Part shown: positions 62,248 to 64,000 of the stretch, in pieces
How the letters are laid out: each line of letters opens with the position of its first letter
How positions within the stretch are numbered: the stretch's first letter is position 1
Origin: Nocardioides albertanoniae
GTDB lineage: Bacteria > Actinomycetota > Actinomycetes > Propionibacteriales > Nocardioidaceae
DNA: 64,000 nucleotides
NCBI RefSeq assembly: GCF_006716315.1
Contig: NZ_VFOV01000001.1
Coordinates: 3,984,501-4,048,500, forward strand
Reading direction: 5' to 3'
Notes under the pieces: generated by a model
What the model was told of the DNA's origin: nothing
The model's input: only the letters and a program-made list of their open reading frames with translations
Database searches by the model: none
Made by a program: the position numbers and the translations under genes

Positions 62248-62345
62248 GTGGTCTCGACAAGCTCGACCACCGGAGGCCTGGGGTCGTCTCGACAAGCTCG
62301 ACCACCGGAGGGCTTGGGTGGTCTCGACAAGCTCGACCACCGAGG
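62248..62345. repeat. three tandem 35-base units of the dispersed repeat
   Basis: GTCTCGACAAGCTCGACCAC begins at 62251, 62286 and 62321, an exact 35-base period. Each unit is a palindromic core (GGTGGTC...GACCACC) plus about 10 bases of GGAGG-rich spacer. It is the array form of the element found singly in several genes. Confidence 0.85.
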
Positions 62346-62382
62346 GCGCGAGAACCCGAGGACCCGAGAAACCCTCGCCCCC

Positions 62383-63726
62383 CTAAGAAGCGACCCCCTC
62401 AACCCCCAGATCAGGCCGATCCCCCGGCCGCGGCAGCCCGTAGTGATCCCGAAGAGTGACCCCGGAGTACTCCGTCCGGAAGAGCCCACGCTCCTGCAGG
62501 ATCGGAACGACAGACCGGGCGAAGGCGTCGAGCCCGGACGGCAGGACGGCGGGCATGATGTTGAACCCGTCCGCGGCACCGTTCTCGAAGTAGTGCTGGA
62601 TGGTGTCGGCGATCTGAACAGGGGTTCCCGCGACGGTGCGGTGCCCGCGCCCGCCTCCGAGCTTCCCGATCAGCTCGCGCACGGTGAGCCGATCACGCCG
62701 GGCCCAGTCGACGATGAGGGTGTAACGGCTCTTCGCCCCCTCGATCGAGTCCTCCGACGGCAGTTCGGCGGGCAGCTCCTCGTCCAGCGAGAGTCGATCG
62801 GACGAGACCCGGAGCAGCTGAGTGAGCTGGGCGAGGGCGTACTCCGGCGCGATCAGCCGGTCGAGCTCCGCCTCCAGCTCGCGCGCCTCTGCTTCGGTCT
62901 CGCCCAGGACCGGGACGATCCCGGGCAGAACCAGTACGTGGTCCGGGTTGCGTCCGGCAGCGACCACCCGTCGTTTGATGTCGGCGTAGAACGTCTGGGT
63001 CTCCGCCAGGGTCGGCTGGGCGGTGAAGATCGCCTCGGCCCAACGGGCCGCGAACTCCTTGCCGTCCTCGGAGGAGCCAGCTTGGACGAGCAGGGGGTGT
63101 CCCTGCGGTGACCGCGGCAGGTTGAGCGGCCCGTCCACCGAGAAGTGCGTCCCAGAGTGAGAGATCGCCCGGACGCGGTCACGGACCGCGTGCACCCCGG
63201 CGTCCTTGTCGGCCACGATCGCGTCGTCGGCCCAGCTGTCCCACAGCTTGGTGGCGACGTCGACGAACTCGTCGGCTCGCTCGTAGCGGGTCTTGTGCAG
63301 CGGCTGCCCCTCCAGCCCGAAGTTGCGAGCGGCCCCGTCCCCGGCGGTGGTGACGATGTTCCATCCCGCGCGCCCACCGGAGAGATGGTCGACCGAGGCG
63401 AGCCGTCGAGCGAGATTGAAGGGCTCGTTGTAGGACGTCGAGGCCGTCGCGATCAGCCCGATCCGGCGGGTGGAGACCGCCAGCGCGGACAGCAGCACGG
63501 TCGGCTCGATCCGCCCGGCGGGCCTTCGTCCGGGGTCGCCGAACATCGCCGGGGAGTCGGCCAGGAACAGCGAGTCGAACTTCGCTGCCTCCGCGACCCG
63601 GGCCAGGTGCTGGTGTGCCTCGAGGGAGAGGTTGGCGTGCGGATCCGAGGAGGGCAGCCGCCACGATGCCTCGTGATGACCGGTGTCGTGGATGAACAGG
63701 TTGAGGTGGAGCTGTCGTGCGCCCAT
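62383..63726 (-). CDS. LLM-class flavin-dependent monooxygenase (NtaA/SnaA/DszA family)
   Basis: A 447-residue FMNH2-dependent oxygenase with the bacterial-luciferase-like barrel. Family segments: LHLNLFIHDTGHHEASWR, AEAAKFDSLFLADSPAMFG, RIEPTVLLSALAVSTRRIGLIATASTSYNEPFNLARRLASVDHLSGGRAGWNIVTTAGDGAARNFG, and HPLLVQAGSSEDGKEFAARWAEAIFTAQP. These enzymes desulfurise sulfonates or oxidise aminopolycarboxylates such as NTA. The start overlaps the stop of an ABC-transporter ATPase gene (TGATG), so it belongs to an uptake operon, probably for an organosulfur or similar compound. Confidence 0.9.
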   Translation of the reverse strand: MGARQLHLNLFIHDTGHHEASWRLPSSDPHANLSLEAHQHLARVAEAAKFDSLFLADSPAMFGDPGRRPAGRIEPTVLLSALAVSTRRIGLIATASTSYNEPFNLARRLASVDHLSGGRAGWNIVTTAGDGAARNFGLEGQPLHKTRYERADEFVDVATKLWDSWADDAIVADKDAGVHAVRDRVRAISHSGTHFSVDGPLNLPRSPQGHPLLVQAGSSEDGKEFAARWAEAIFTAQPTLAETQTFYADIKRRVVAAGRNPDHVLVLPGIVPVLGETEAEARELEAELDRLIAPEYALAQLTQLLRVSSDRLSLDEELPAELPSEDSIEGAKSRYTLIVDWARRDRLTVRELIGKLGGGRGHRTVAGTPVQIADTIQHYFENGAADGFNIMPAVLPSGLDAFARSVVPILQERGLFRTEYSGVTLRDHYGLPRPGDRPDLGVEGVAS

Positions 63727-64000
63727 CAGGCCACCTCGTCCTCGACCACACCGAGCTCGGCGAGGAGCCGGGCCCGCAGCGCCGCGAATCGTGGGTCGCC
63801 GGGGCTCCGCTTCTCACCCAGGTCGACATGGATGTCGGACCCGACGACGCCGTCGACCAGCACGATCACCCGGTCGGCGAGCGCGATCGCCTCGTCGACG
63901 TCGTGGGTGACCAGCAGGATCGCGGGGTTGTGGGCTGCGTACAGCTTCTTGAGGAGCTTGTGCATCTTGATCCGCGTCAGCGCGTCCAGAGCGCCGAAGG
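63726..64000 (-). CDS. ABC transporter ATP-binding protein, C-terminal fragment (SsuB/TauB-like)
   Basis: The last 90 residues of an ATPase; the 5' part lies beyond the window. It begins in the D-loop, FGALDALTRIKMHKLLKKLY, followed by the H-loop PAILLVTHDVDEAIALADRVIVL, the pattern of nitrate/sulfonate/taurine-type importers. The C-terminal extension (DIHVDLGEKRSPGDPRFAALRARLL) is usual for SsuB/TauB. It is coupled to the flavin monooxygenase, consistent with uptake of its substrate. Confidence 0.88.
   Translation of the reverse strand, partial: FGALDALTRIKMHKLLKKLYAAHNPAILLVTHDVDEAIALADRVIVLVDGVVGSDIHVDLGEKRSPGDPRFAALRARLLAELGVVEDEVA

Larger units (their letters stand above)
61861..62382. 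other. 520-base repeat-rich non-coding gap
   Basis: No gene is supported. From left to right it holds a short hairpin GTGGCCC-GAA-GGGCCAC near 61995-62011, a long imperfect inverted repeat (62091-62190) and three 35-base tandem units (from 62248). This is the densest repeat patch in the window and lies beside the DUF222 gene. Confidence 0.65.

Noticed and set aside
62248..62345. Three 35-base repeats as a mini CRISPR array
   Set aside because: The intervals between conserved cores are only about 10-12 bases and nearly identical, and the same core occurs singly inside genes; this is a tandem dispersed repeat.

Overview
The window is a high-GC actinobacterial chromosome segment, most likely from Nocardioides or a close relative in the Nocardioidaceae. 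The grounds are the very high GC in third codon positions, frequent GTG/TTG and probably leaderless starts, and the mfd-mazG neighbourhood. Gene content also fits: a DUF222/HNH protein, a deazaflavin-type nitroreductase and a SAV_6107-like HEPN protein. The genus call is inference. I see no tRNA, rRNA, insertion sequence or CRISPR array.

Layout. (1) 0-12.4 kb is mixed housekeeping and stress: an HxlR/nitroreductase divergon; mazG, a NUDIX protein and an F420-type nitroreductase; a LuxR-type regulator with a dead alpha/beta-hydrolase domain; a HEPN/MNT toxin-antitoxin pair; mfd; an aldo/keto reductase with its MerR regulator; a VanY-like lipoprotein; and a siderophore-interacting flavoprotein. 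Several gene 3' ends here carry a nested palindromic repeat built on CGAGTCGGCTCGTT. (2) 12.4-33.3 kb is the first half of an exopolysaccharide (EPS) locus: a Wzb-like phosphatase divergent from a Wzc-like tyrosine autokinase, a Wzy-like polymerase, an acyltransferase, a Wzx-like flippase, six glycosyltransferase genes, a CDP-alcohol phosphotransferase, two paralogous secreted beta-propeller/FnIII proteins and a beta-helix protein. (3) 33.4-40.5 kb is a lasso-peptide cluster inside the EPS locus: PqqD-type recognition protein, a 49-aa precursor, cyclase, B2 peptidase, HprK-like kinase, convergent nucleotidyltransferase, ABC exporter and a GT2 enzyme. The predicted core ends in Ser, the residue that lasso HprK-like kinases phosphorylate. 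(4) 40.4-60.3 kb is the second EPS half: a second Wzy, a Wzz without kinase, a second beta-helix protein, more glycosyltransferases, a zinc-ribbon methyltransferase, a second Wzx and two hexapeptide acyltransferases. It also holds an unusual set made of an ACP, AcpS, AMP ligase, SGNH-like protein, asparagine synthase and NAD-synthase-like ligase, which resembles a Dlt-like acylation route without a visible MBOAT. It ends with a soluble histidine kinase/LuxR response regulator and an LCP ligase. (5) 60.3-64 kb has a DUF222/HNH protein, a repeat-rich gap, and a flavin monooxygenase with a partial ABC transporter ATPase.

Two layers of control are visible. First, GC-rich palindromes of the type CCC-n-AAT-n-GGGGA lie in most divergent promoter regions of the EPS/lasso segment, several about 50 bases before a start codon; a 24-base element, identical at 23 positions, precedes the Wzc kinase and a glycosyltransferase 19 kb away. 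This suggests one regulator for a scattered regulon. Second, an identical 16-base motif flanks the two-component system, upstream of the LCP gene and of the AMP-ligase gene. Local operators are visible for MerR, ArsR, IdeR/DmdR-type and the HEPN/MNT pair. A second dispersed repeat (TCTCGACAAGCTCGACCACC) sits both between genes and inside reading frames, where it adds Ser/Thr-rich peptides.
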